Source: Artemia franciscana
Lineage: Eukaryota > Arthropoda > Branchiopoda > Anostraca > Artemiidae
Length of the DNA: 64,000 nt
Assembly: GCF_032884065.1 (NCBI RefSeq)
Contig: NC_088864.1
Coordinates: forward strand, 20,680,654 to 20,744,653
Reading direction: 5' to 3'
Shown here: one piece after another, positions 54,240-64,000 of the stretch
Position numbering within the stretch: position 1 is the stretch's first letter
Layout: the number at the start of each line of letters is the position of its first letter
Notes under the pieces: model-generated
The model's database searches: none
Told to the model about the DNA's origin: nothing
What the model saw: the letters and a program-made list of their open reading frames with translations, nothing else
Program-made: the position numbers and the translations under genes

Positions 54240-55080
54240 AAAGTACCCCAGCGGCTGGTTGGTCTCCAATTACTTTCGAGTTGTAAAAAAAAGGGACCAA
54301 AACTCACAATTTCTGATCTAATGAACATCTTCGTAAGTTTCTACAATCTTAGGCAGATATGGGGATTGGGATAAAGAAGAGGCAGTCTCACTCCTAAACA
54401 GGAAATTTTCAAGGTCTAAACACGATTCCCTGTCTTATTAAAGTCACCACTGTTTTATAATTTCAAACATTTGTGCATAACGGCTTTAATTCTCTACAAT
54501 GGGGTTCTCTAATTGTTTTGTATTTAGGAAGGGAGGGAGATGCCTCAAAGGGTGTATTTTAAAACCAAAACATCCCAACTGTCCATTAGCCTTCAGACAA
54601 ATACAGAACTAGTTCTAAGTGAGAGACGAGGGGAGTGGTGGAGGTAAAAACTGATATATAATGCTCAGGGTCCCTATCCAGGACTTTCCTTTGAGGGGGG
54701 ATGTATGTTTTTTGAAAGGAACGGGGGTTTCAAAAAAACATAAAAAAAACACACCAAAATATAAAAGTGATGTGTAATCTCTCTTGAGTCCTGGTCTACA
54801 ATGTTATTATCAAATTAAAGAGTAACATTAAGCCCCGAAGTGATCAGAATTTATTCCGGTTAGGAGAGGAACTTTCGATTCCTCACTTTATGGTCGCAGA
54901 AACTTCGAAGGTTGCTCATTACGTCAGAAATTGAGAGTTAGTCCTTTTTTATAAGTCGAAAGAGATTGGAGACCAGCCAGCCACGGGAGGGGGGTATTTT
55001 CCAAGACCACTGTTTTCCAAGGGATTAAACACCTAACCCCTAATTCTGAATATAAGAAATTGTCGTAGAAAGTTAGAAGA
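54240..55080. repeat. Family 3-related repeat, copy G2
   Basis: Shares ATACAGAACTAGTTCTAAGTGAGAGACGA, AACTGATATATAATGCTCAGGG and AGAAATTGAGAGTTAGTCC with 33515-34020. 54240-54350 and 54930-55000 hold family 3-type phrases. Confidence 0.55.
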
Positions 55081-55094
55081 GGCGCAGTGAGTTA

Positions 55095-55390
55095 ATTCTA
55101 AAAGTAGAAGTTTATTGCAAAAGCAAATATAATGTGATTTCGAAAATAAGCTTGAAACCCTGGAAAATGGCACCAGATCGAAATGAAAAGTGCACCATTG
55201 TAATCAGTATGGTCAAAAACCACGTATAGGAGCATAACCTTTCTCCACCATGAACAATAAGGAAGATCTCTTTTTTGCATTTTTTTTGTATGTGTCTTCT
55301 TTTCTTCTTATTTTTTTGTAGTAGTTGTAATAGAAGTAGTACTTGAATTAGTAGTAGCATTAGCGTAGTGGTAGTAGTATTAGCGTGCAC
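55095..55390. repeat. Dispersed repeat K2 and TAG-rich tract
   Basis: 55095-55280 matches 46668-46850. 55315-55385 is an imperfect (TAG)n tract (AGTAGTACTTGAATTAGTAG, GTGGTAGTAGTATTAG). Confidence 0.5.
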
Positions 55391-57323
55391 GTATTACCTT
55401 ATGGTCAATTGATATTTCCCTTTAAGCATTCCTCGAAAGTTCCAACTTAATATCTCAATCTCGCATTTAGTCTTCCGCCCCTCATTATTTGCAAAGACAA
55501 AATTCGAAACTAATTTTGGCTGCAAAGATTCATGACACACAAAAATGGGCTTTAAATTGTTTAATCTCTTTCAGGCTTGAAACTTACAGGTCAGTTGGTT
55601 AACTTATTAACTGAAGTTTTAGCAGCTTTTTCCCATTAATAGTTTTTAAAACGGCAAAATTACCTGAGTGATCTACTTATCCTTCAAAATGATTTATTAA
55701 ATTCAATAACCAACTTCTGAGCATCAAAAAGGGAGCTGCTAAATCTATTAACATATAAAAAACACAAAAAGGTGGGAAAGATGTTTTAATACTTATTGTT
55801 ATGTAAGAGCTATGGCATTCTTTCTTTTCATTTTTTTCTGATTATGCAAATCCTATGAAAATATATTTTAATGCGTAGTTTGTCAAATTGGCTTCTGGAA
55901 AATTACATGGTGTCAAGAGCCAAATTTACTCGTTTGCTCTGGGGCTATTTGACCTAATCTTTACTTACTGCGTTTTCAGACATTTTCTTTGGAAAATTAA
56001 ATTCTAATGGGTTATTTATTGCTTTGACGCTAAAGTGGAAAATCTGAGGCAGATTTGGCTTTAAGACAGTATTACATAATGGTTTATTGATTCTTAGGGT
56101 AAGGAGCCTAAGACCTTCTACTGTGCTACTACTGCCTAAATACGATGGCCCTTACGCATACTGTGCTGTAAAGGATATTTAGTTAAAATATTTTAGTAAC
56201 CAAACTTCATCTTAATCACCGAACATTAAACATAGTCTTTTAAATATCCACACCTAACAAATTATTTGGGAATACTAAGTCCATATCTAGATCCATTTCC
56301 ATGATTTAGAGCCTATCTGAAAAATAGACATTATAAGAAAATATGGGAATATCATTGAAACTCAGTATGGTAGGCATCTCTACAGCACATCGTGGTGCAA
56401 GTAGATTTTAGCATTGAAATGCTGTAGTTAACTTTTCAAAACAAAATATTTAAATTTGACTACCTTTTTTCTTTTAGAAAATTATAAATTTTTTTTTGTG
56501 AATTTCCATCGTGGTAGTTTCATTATCAATCATTCTATGTTGAATAAACGCAACAAAAAGGAAAATTTCTGACTACTTCTCAAAGCAAAAAACTAGATCC
56601 GATAACATTTTGTAAATATTGAAACGTATAAGTATTCTGAGAGTCAAATAAGATAAAAGATGACGGTAGAGCATGTTTTGTCAAACAGAAAATTTTGTTT
56701 TAAACTTTTCTTCGTGATCAGCTTAAAATTTATATTGTTTCACCCTTAGTTGGAAACTTGTAAAACTGGTTTTGGGAAGGGGATTGGATAGTGTTCGAGG
56801 ACCTAAAAATTGGCTAGAAACTGTTTTTCTCCCACTAATTTGAAACTTAACCATTTGACTACCAAGCGCAAATTTTTCGATTGAACTGGACAAAAAAATA
56901 CGATTTTTGAAAAGACCCTTATTTCGAATATGTTAAAAGAAACCTCCGAAAAATGGGAAGAAAAAAAAATGTTTAAAGTGAAAATCCGTCGTTCCGGTTT
57001 TCAAAGGTACCTGATCAAATGCTAGCCAAAGGGACCGAGAATTTCCGTTGAGTTAGTTAGTTTTTTCGGAGAAAAAAAAATCATTTATTCAGAATAGGAA
57101 ATTTCGAACAAAAATGTTATTTACAACACTCTCATTGATAATCCTCAGCAAAACAATTATTCCGATAGACAACGTCACACGACATTTAGAACAAATTGAG
57201 AACGGTCTTGACTCAATTTGGCTTATATAACGCATTTCAAATCTTGAGCACTGAAAAACGAAACTAGGCCAGTGCTCGCCTAATCCACTAGGATTGATAT
57301 CGTCGGGAAGCAAGGTGCCATAG
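55391..57323. other. Unassigned DNA with repeat J3
   Basis: 55970-56340 resembles J2. Otherwise no gene was supported. The stretch 56340-57323 appears unique and without coding character. Confidence 0.35.
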
Positions 57324-57916
57324 CTTCCGCGTCTTTTTTAGTTAACTGAAACAGCCTGCTGGTAAATCTTTATGCTTTACCTCTTCGACTGAGGTACTGA
57401 CACTAGCCCTCTCACGACCCTTCGCCGGAAAACAAGCAGAGTAATTTTTCTTCGGGAAAAAGGAGAGTGTGTCAAAGTCAAATCAACAAAACCCAAGAAA
57501 TTCCGGTGACATCATTTCAAAAACTTTCCATTTCTCACATATGATCTCTTAAATCTGTGCCTGAAAAATGCCCAGAACTTTCTTTTCTAATCGGCTCGCA
57601 ATTTATAGCCTATCTACGGAGACCTCAATATTATAGCCCATTTATGGAACTTAGGAGATCCCAACCTATGTCAAGCTAGAAAAAAAAACATAGATCTGAA
57701 TTTTCTTGATCCCCTAGTCTGATTTACATTCTAGCGTAGTGGGTAGTTTTATTTAATTTCGAACTTAAATTTTTTTTTAGCATTCTGAAAGTCCTTTATT
57801 GCTTTACAGCGTTACCTACAATATTGAGTAAATATTCTACAAAACTGTTCTGTATAGAAAGTATTCGAAGAAATTTTCTACTTGGTTAAAGATTTATAAA
57901 AACCTTCAAGAAATTT

Positions 57917-57958
57917 ATGAATAATGAGTTCAGCAGGTCTCTTAAATTGGGTCAATGA
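57917..57958 (+). promoter_or_regulatory. Overlapping upstream ORF before DHX16-like start
   Basis: An ATG at 57917 opens a 13-codon frame in a different phase that stops at 57956-57958, overlapping the DHX16-like start at 57924. If transcribed from upstream it could lower initiation at the main ATG. Its use is an inference. Confidence 0.35.
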
Positions 57959-58127
57959 CTCTCTTCATGACATTTTAGGTCTAAGTGATAAAAGCATAAC
58001 ACATTTTTTGATTGGACTGGCCAAGAAGAGCTCTTCTTTATCTGCATTAGAGACACAGCTTGTTAGAACTGGGGCGATTGAAATAAATCCATCTGTTCAG
58101 AAATTCCTTGCTGAGTTATGGTCAAAG
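57924..58127 (+). CDS. DHX16/Prp2-like spliceosomal RNA helicase, first coding exon
   Basis: DHX16 (yeast Prp2) is a DEAH-box ATPase that activates the spliceosome before the first transesterification. These 68 codons match the N-terminal domain of animal DHX16: LLNWVNDSLHDILGLSDKSI, FLIGLAKKSSS, LVRTGAIEI and FLAELWSK correspond in order and spacing to the human N-terminus, which I recognise from memory. The exon ends at TCAAAG before GTAAAAAC, a usable donor at 58128 in phase 0; the conserved protein also changes character exactly here. The frame stays open to 58190 (VKTKFWANQR...), probably intron read-through. No helicase motifs or further exons were found in the remaining 5.8 kb, which holds LINE debris. 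Either intron 1 exceeds the window or this is an orphan exon. Confidence 0.75.
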
Positions 58128-58904
58128 GTAAAAACAAAGTTTTGGGCAAATCAAAGGAATTTTAAGAGCATGTTAGGCTATTTCAAGTAGACCTTAGGGT
58201 AAGGAGGTATCCTGTGTATATCATTCCTTAAAGTGATCAAATAAGCTTTACCCATTCCTCCCATTTGTCAAATATGTACCCCAAATCATATATAGGTCTA
58301 CGCAATAAATTTTCAATTGGTGACCCTTCCCTTCAGATTGATTTAACAGCCAACAAACATGAGTTGGCAGGGGGGTGATTTGTAAGGCTGTACTGTTAAC
58401 AGGATAATAGCCTATGTAAGGCTGTACAGTGTACAGTTGGTTCTCCTCTGTAGTCCTGAGATGAGGCTAATCTTGGACCCAGAATTTAAGCTCAAGCTTA
58501 AACTTGGAAAATAGCCTACTATCTAATTTTAAACATGAGATTACAAAGTTAGAACAAAGTAGCCATCTTAATCATAGACATACTATTGAGGATAAATTCA
58601 GTCTAAGACAAGTGTAGTAAATCTGAATAATTGTTCTTAAATAGGCTAGCCTAGGATGTAAGATTAACTAACCTATTGTCCAAGTTTCAATATTAAAAAA
58701 TTAAAGTTTGTCTAGACTATGTCCTCCATGAGTCTATGCTATGCCTTCAGCATCAGCCAATTGCAACTATTTAAAACTGCCTAAATCAAATCCAAGATTA
58801 GGACTTCTCTGTGCTACTATTGTTTATAAGTGACACATTTAATCAAAATATTTGTACAAGATTAGCCTAGGCACTGTCTGAATCCTGGGGCATTACATTT
58901 CCTA
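58128..58904. other. Probable first intron, 5' part
   Basis: Begins with the GT donor. CCTCCCATTTGTCAAATATG at 58258 resembles the junction phrase of the 570-bp repeat at 18261-18290. No gene. Confidence 0.4.
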
Positions 58905-59640
58905 TTTTACTACTACTACTACTAATAATACACTACAGCACCAAGGTCCTCCTCCAGCCCAATCTATTCAAAGCTTCTCTTGCTACACCCTCCAAGGAAG
59001 TTCCCATTTCCTTTAAATCTTTCTTTATCACATCTTCCCACCCCAACCATGGACAACCTGCTTTCCATCTAGCCCTAAACTGTTTGCCAAAAAGGACGAT
59101 CTTTGGCAATCTGTCTTCCTTCCTCTGCAAACTGTGCCCTAGCTGTCTCAATTTTTCTCTCATTATAGCCCTAGAAAGCAGGAATGATCTACACTTTCTG
59201 TACAGCCTACTGTTTGAAATATAGTCAGTCAGCCAGGTACCCAGAACAATCTGTGTTCTGTAGACAATTTCCTTGAAAATATCTTGCAAATCTTCATCCA
59301 CTTTTTGGAATGCCCAAGCTTTGGAGCCCTATTTGATTACTATGATTAGTATAGCTTCCAAAATTCTAATCTTGGTTATTACACCCTGAGCCTTGGCTAT
59401 TTTACTTTTAACATCTTCACTACTCCCACTGTCTTTGCTAATAATGCTACCAAGGTAAATAAATCTGTCCACCTGATCAATCTTCATTTTTTCATTTGAT
59501 TTAATCCTAGCCTTAGTGGCTTAGTCTTCTTAAAATTAATTTTTAAATCTATTATAGCTCCCTGTACTTTCAAAACCACTAAAAGTTCATTCATTTTGCT
59601 CAAACTTTCATCAGTTGCCTATAAAGAGAAGTTATGCTGT
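58905..59640 (-). pseudogene. RTE-like LINE, C-terminal part (LINE-2b)
   Basis: Minus-strand frames: INFKKTKPLRLG, QVDRFIYLGSIISKDSGSS, VKSKIAKAQGVITKIRILEA, GSKAWAFQKVDEDLQDIFK and then 122 open codons (VLGTWLTDYISNSRLYRKC, RAIMREKLRQLGHSLQRKED, RLPKIVLFGK, GCPWLGWEDVIKKDLKEMG, LNRLGWRR). This is the RT thumb and the typical C-terminal domain of RTE/CR1-type LINEs. The 3' end is a (TAG)n tail (58907-58925). It is 5'-truncated and has a few stops, and is better preserved than the copy at 14655. Confidence 0.8.
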
Positions 59641-61049
59641 TGCATGTATAAGCGCTCACAAGAGAGAGAGGATGGTATTTTACCCCTCCTCTTACTGCTT
59701 CTGGTTAGGATTTCTGGCTTGTTACTTCTGCTCCTTCTCCAAGCCATTTTGTTACAACCTCAAATCCTCTGTTATGTTTGAGCTATATTCAGGCATTAGA
59801 TGACAGGGATACAATTATCATGTTAGTAAATATTATTTTGGAAAGACTGTTGAATTTTATCAGTTTTTGGTTTTATAGTCCTTGTACCACAAAAAAGGAA
59901 CTTGTACACCAAAATAACATTGTTTCTCATTGTTTTAGGTGAAAACAATATCACATAAAAGAATGTTTACAACTTCCTAAATTCTTTAAAGGTCAGTAGC
60001 CTTAAGAGAAGGAAGTGGTAGAGATAGGTACTTCAAATTGGCTTTCCTGGTCAAAGTTTCTTCTCTATGTACATTCCTGAAAGTCTTGTTTGGGAATGCT
60101 GTCTAAGATAGTAAAAAGCCTACCATCTATTTTCTTACTTTTTCAGAACATTGAATCTTAATATACTACATTAACCACATAGGTTAGAGAAGATCTTCAC
60201 TTTTCTGGCATAATGATGAATTTAACTAGCCTACCAACAAAATAGACTATGAATAGAATTGTCTTTACAGCAGTGTTGGTGAAAGACAAGACTGCATTAT
60301 GGGAAACAGTAAAAATAAAATTTTGGAAAAAAGGACAATAAGATCTGAGCAAAACTTAAGCTGGAAACTTCAAATATTCAGATTTGTTTATGATAATTTG
60401 TATTTGGGAAACCACTATTTAAAAAAATTATTATTTCTCTATAATTATACAAATGTATAATATTTATGTATAAAATATTATACATCAAGATTATATGATA
60501 TTTTGAAAGTTACAGGAAAGAAAATACTCATAAAACTATGGCATTATTTTAGTCTCTGATTAAGGCTTGTGAACCTATGGCCCCACAACTCCTCAACTAC
60601 AGAATTTTCTGTTGAAACTACATGCTCCACAACCATGCATTTCATAACTCCCCTACCAAAACTTTTAATCATTTGAATTTAGAAATAATTCCAAGTTTTT
60701 ATCAAAATTCAAATTTTGTTTTTATATGTTTGGAGGCAAAATTTGAATAGTAGCATCTTGAAACATAATGGTCTAAATAATCTACAAATAACTGATGATC
60801 TCAACTAGCTCTTTTTATTCAGTATTTTATGGTCTTACTAACTACTAGGCAAATATTGCAGTATAGAAATTTAAAATCAAACACAGTAAATATATTTTCA
60901 TAAATGTTGCTTAATTTGTACCAAAGTTCATATTTGAGAATTTTTGAAGGGATAGATTTGGTGAGGGATAGAGGAGGAGTATTAGTGTGGGAAGATGCAT
61001 AAGAAGGTAATACATAGGCTCCATGAAGAATTAAAGACAAGCCTTTCCA
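59641..61049. other. Intron-like DNA, no recognised feature
   Basis: AT-rich with no supported exon. Around 60290-60340 a short frame LWETVKIKFWKK recalls the LWSKVKTKFW at the end of the DHX16-like frame, but the match is short. Confidence 0.35.
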
Positions 61050-61490
61050 GAAATATTTTCACCCTACAAAAGTAAATAGCACAAGAGAACATCAAGAAAA
61101 CATGTTTGAACTTTTAGCAATAAATAGACCAAGTGCCTTTGGGTTGGTTCAAACTGTTAATGACTAGAAGTGAATTCCAGAGGCAGTTGTGAAATGAGAA
61201 CCTTAAGTATTTTCCTAAATGGTCTGGACTGATTTAGCAGATTTTTTTTTAATGTGGTTCTTAGACTTGACTCTATTAAAAATGACATGAACTAACTGAT
61301 AGCATCTGGAGGGTGCTGAAATAGGGGTGTTTACCTGATTATGCCAAGGATCCTGTAAGTAAGTAAGTTGTTCAATAACAGCAAAAAATCATCAAAAAGG
61401 AGAAAATCCACCATCATATTCTCTCCTCATGGCTCTGTGGCTAGGAATGAATGGGCAGAGAATGAATAAAGTAAAAAAAAAAAAAATAAT
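61050..61490 (+). pseudogene. CR1-like LINE 3' fragment (LINE-4a)
   Basis: Matches the last 380 bp of LINE-4b: CCCTACAAAAGTAAATAGCACAAG, AGGCAGTTGTGAAATGAG, TTCCTAAATGGTCTGGACTGATT, GATCCTGTAAGTAAGTAAGTTG and AAAATCCACCATCATA. The end of the protein (coding for a PEAVVK..LNTFLNGLD-like tail) and 3'UTR remain. Confidence 0.65.
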
Positions 61491-61699
61491 CAAGTTCAAC
61501 CTTTGAAAGGCCACAGTATCAGTTGCATGTTACAGAAACAATGTATTTGGAAAAAAAATCTTTTTTGTTTACTTGTTAGAGTTCAGAAGGCTGACATGCA
61601 AATTGTCAATCTGAAAAGGTCAATGCTTTTCAAGAGTTTGAAAGCATTGAAAGCCCCATCTAGGTCTCTCTTTAAGCTAAAATAAGCAAGCTCTAGGCC

Positions 61700-63410
61700 A
61701 TCCCTATGGGACAAACAACTTGAACCTATTTGTCACTAAAGAAGAAATCAAATGCCGAAACTAGCGACTTTGATCAGACAAATCCAAAGGCGTAGATTGG
61801 GTAGTGGCACTAAGGCTTAAAGATTGTGCAGAATATTTTGTTAAGCCTTTACTAATATTTTTGAAAGCCCTATAGACAAAGGTGTAATACCAACAAAATG
61901 GGTTTAAGCAATTGATTTCCCCATCCGCAAGAAAGGGAATGATCAAAAATGAAAAACTTCCAGTCTTTCGAACAGATACCATTACTCCATAACTTTTTGA
62001 AGGAACAGTTAGAGATGGAATATTGAATTATGCATTGCAAAGCTATATGATAAATCCAAACAAATATGGGCTCCTACCCAAAAAAGTTCGGCAACACTAC
62101 TGTTAGAAACTATCAACAAGTTGTACACAAGCTGTAGAAAAGGGGTTATGTCGTGCTAGCAATGTTATTTGATGTGGAAAAGGTTTTTATAAGTGTACCA
62201 CATGCAAAGCCTATGGATGCTAAGACAAATACTGTGTTGTCAGAGTCCTTCCTCAGAAATCAAAACCAAAAAGCTAGAGTATGTGACAACATTTCTGATC
62301 CAAAAGTGATTAGCAGAAGATACAAGGTATTGTGATTTGCCCTCTCTTCACGCTCTTTATCAACAGGATTAACACAAATGTCATCACCACTACTAAAATC
62401 TATGTAGATGACATGAAACTCTGCAGGAACCTTGTTTCATATCAAATATCAACAATATGAAAATATATTGACACTAACCAAGGACCTTCAAATCATAGGT
62501 CTCAATTTGAACACACCAGAAACTAAAGTCCTGTGGATAAGGAAGGAAAAGACTTATCCTGTCCCTCAGCTGACAATAAACAACAAAGTCTGCTCCAGAA
62601 TACGACTTACATTTGTTGATTGAGAAAAAGACCTTGGTGCTATTACTGACTTGGAGTGAAAACTTCATGAGCACACTCAGAAGACAATTTTCAAAACGTC
62701 CCAGCTCATAAGGCTGATCAGACGAAGTTTCAAGCACTTTGACAACCAAAATTTTGTGAAATCCTGTAAGGTGATTGTCAGACCTACAATAGTGTATGGG
62801 AACATGATTTGAGGTCCATTGGAAATCAGACTTAACTGCACTGAAAAGGGTCCAAGGCTGTACCAATAAACTCCTCCCTGGTCTGCAAGACTTCAGCTAT
62901 GGAGAACAACTGTCCAAGCTGAACATGCTCACCCCAAAGTATAGACAAATGAGAGAAAACTAGATAAAATTGTACAATGCAAAGCACAGCCTGGACATCA
63001 TCATCAGAAGAAGAAAATACTTCTATAAGTATTTTCACCCTGGAAAAGTAAATAATACAAGGGGACACCATGAAGATGTGTTTTAACCTGAAGTAATACG
63101 TCAGTGGCCAATTTTTGGAGTGTTCAAGATATGGATGACTGGAACTCACTCCCAGAAGCAGTTGTGAAATCTGGACGCTTAAACAGTTTCTTAAATGGTC
63201 TTAACTGATTCTTGAAAAACATTTTTACACATGACTTTCAGACCTGACTTTGTTAAATTACCATGAATTAACTTACACCCATGTAGAATTTGCTGAAACA
63301 GAGATATTTCTTCTAATGGTGCTGATGATCCTGTAAGCAAGCAAGTTGATTTCCAAAAAGAGAAATTAACAAAAACGGAAAAATCCACCATCATACCCCC
63401 CCCCCCCCCC
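61700..63410 (+). pseudogene. CR1-like LINE reverse transcriptase (LINE-4b)
   Basis: Plus-strand broken frames in canonical order: KGVDWVVALRLKDCAEYFVKP and GVIPTKWV with RKKGN (61785-61945), VMLAMLFDVEKVFISVPH (62147-62203, motif A region), YVDDMKLC (62401-62424, catalytic), then TALKRVQGCTNKLLPGLQDF and SYGEQLSKLNMLTPKYRQMR (62830-62955), ending with VVKSGRLNSFLNGL (about 63160-63205). Many stops. The 3'UTR leads into a C tract at 63396-63411. Confidence 0.75.
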
Positions 63411-64000
63411 AATATTGCTCTACGTTGAGGAATTCATGGACAGAAATGCACCAATGAAACCTAAGACAAACAGAAATAATAGAAAAGTGGTCAAACCAAA
63501 CTCGAAACAAAGTAAAGTTACCAGGAAAGGGAATGTACCTATGCCCTCTTTTAAAAGACTTTTAAAGACCTTAGCATCATTTTCACTTTACTAAAAGCAA
63601 AATATGTTTGGAGCATTTTTTCTTTCGCAGCTCTAACCTTAAAAAATTAATAACTTGCTGAGACTTGTGGCTCTTTACTTTTCTTTGAAACGCTTATTCT
63701 TTCTTTTTTTTGCTATTTTTTTTTCAATTTTAGTCAGGATAGTTTTATTATTGGTCAATATCTTGAGTTAGCTTATTTGAGGTAGTGTTATAGATATGGT
63801 TTCATAAGCTGTGAAACAACAAGGTTTGCTTGTTTTAAGTTTTAACTTTGTCCTTACTCCCTTTATAAAACTTTTTTTTTAATCGTTATAAGACAAATAT
63901 TGCAATATGGAGTTCAACGCAAAATGTAGCAAACACATTTTTCATTAGTATTTTCCTATTTCAACCAAATTTTGTATCCAAGGATGGTTGAACTTAGCAT
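63411..64000. other. No recognisable gene
   Basis: AT-rich end of the window; a family 1-like phrase (AAGACAAACAGAAATAATAG) occurs near 63460 and TTGTTTTAAGTTTTAAC near 63830, too short to call. Confidence 0.35.

Noticed and set aside
60270-60345. LWETVKIKFWKK frame after a CTTTACAG acceptor-like site, as DHX16 exon 2 or a duplicated exon end
   Set aside because: The similarity to the intron read-through of exon 1 is short, in AT-rich DNA, and followed by a stop; it does not resemble the next part of DHX16.
63396-63411. C16 tract as a functional G-quadruplex or telomere-like site
   Set aside because: It is a simple homopolymer at the end of a dead LINE; other LINE copies lack it, so slippage is enough explanation.

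Overview
The window is nuclear DNA of an animal, most likely an arthropod. It is AT-rich and gene-poor, its exons have ordinary GT/AG splice signals, and it is packed with transposon remains: R1-like, RTE-like and CR1/L2-like LINE pieces, a Helitron-type terminus and non-autonomous palindromic elements. A piece of mitochondrial 12S rRNA is also present. A branchiopod crustacean such as a brine shrimp would fit, but I cannot prove the species from the sequence. No bacterial features, CRISPR arrays or operons are present.

Only three gene-like loci can be supported. (1) A C2H2 zinc-finger protein at 20529-21821 (+), 430 aa, in one exon directly after a clear splice acceptor. (2) A 178-aa single-pass membrane protein exon at 31579-32115 (-), also next to an acceptor, family not recognised. 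(3) The first coding exon of a DHX16/Prp2-type spliceosomal DEAH helicase at 57924-58127 (+), ending in a GT donor; its other exons are not visible before the window ends. A possible coding remnant lies at 51582-51879 (-).

Most of the rest is repeats, named here ad hoc. Family 1 is a composite element of about 1.7 kb. It begins TCAAACAGTTCGTGGTAACGAACTG and contains a body, a small palindrome and a terminal hairpin of about 290 bp with arms of about 125 bp. Full or partial copies lie at 1899, 8103, 20023, 29896, 34840 (split three ways), 39116 (reverse), 43004 and 49859, and the hairpin stands alone at 7616. Family 2 is an element bounded by the inverted motif TATGGCACTTG/CAAGTGCCATA and filled with units of about 290 bp (27072-29199, 37050-38681). 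Family 3 consists of diverged tandem arrays (4745-6166 +, 9640-12930 -) built on a module of about 280 bp that is also present in family 1 bodies; the second array abuts a Helitron-like 3' end at 9560.

Region by region: 1-13 kb is repeats; 13-20 kb is a LINE fragment and intron-like DNA with a 570-bp tandem repeat; 20.5-21.8 kb is the zinc-finger gene; 22-27 kb is mostly featureless; 27-32 kb is a family 2 element, a family 1 copy and the membrane-protein exon. From 34.8 to 46 kb lies a nested stack: a family 1 copy was split by an R1-like LINE whose 5' end is fused to about 620 bp of mitochondrial 12S rRNA, with the whole chimera flanked by a 12-bp target-site duplication. Other elements then entered the LINE. 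48-51.6 kb is a CR1/L2-like LINE and a family 1 copy; 52-57 kb is diverged repeats; 58-64 kb is the DHX16 exon followed by intron-like DNA with LINE fragments.

The most notable observations are the LINE-12S rRNA chimera with its matching target-site duplications, and the family 1 hairpins, in which the two arms of each copy share private mutations and the loop occurs in both orientations.
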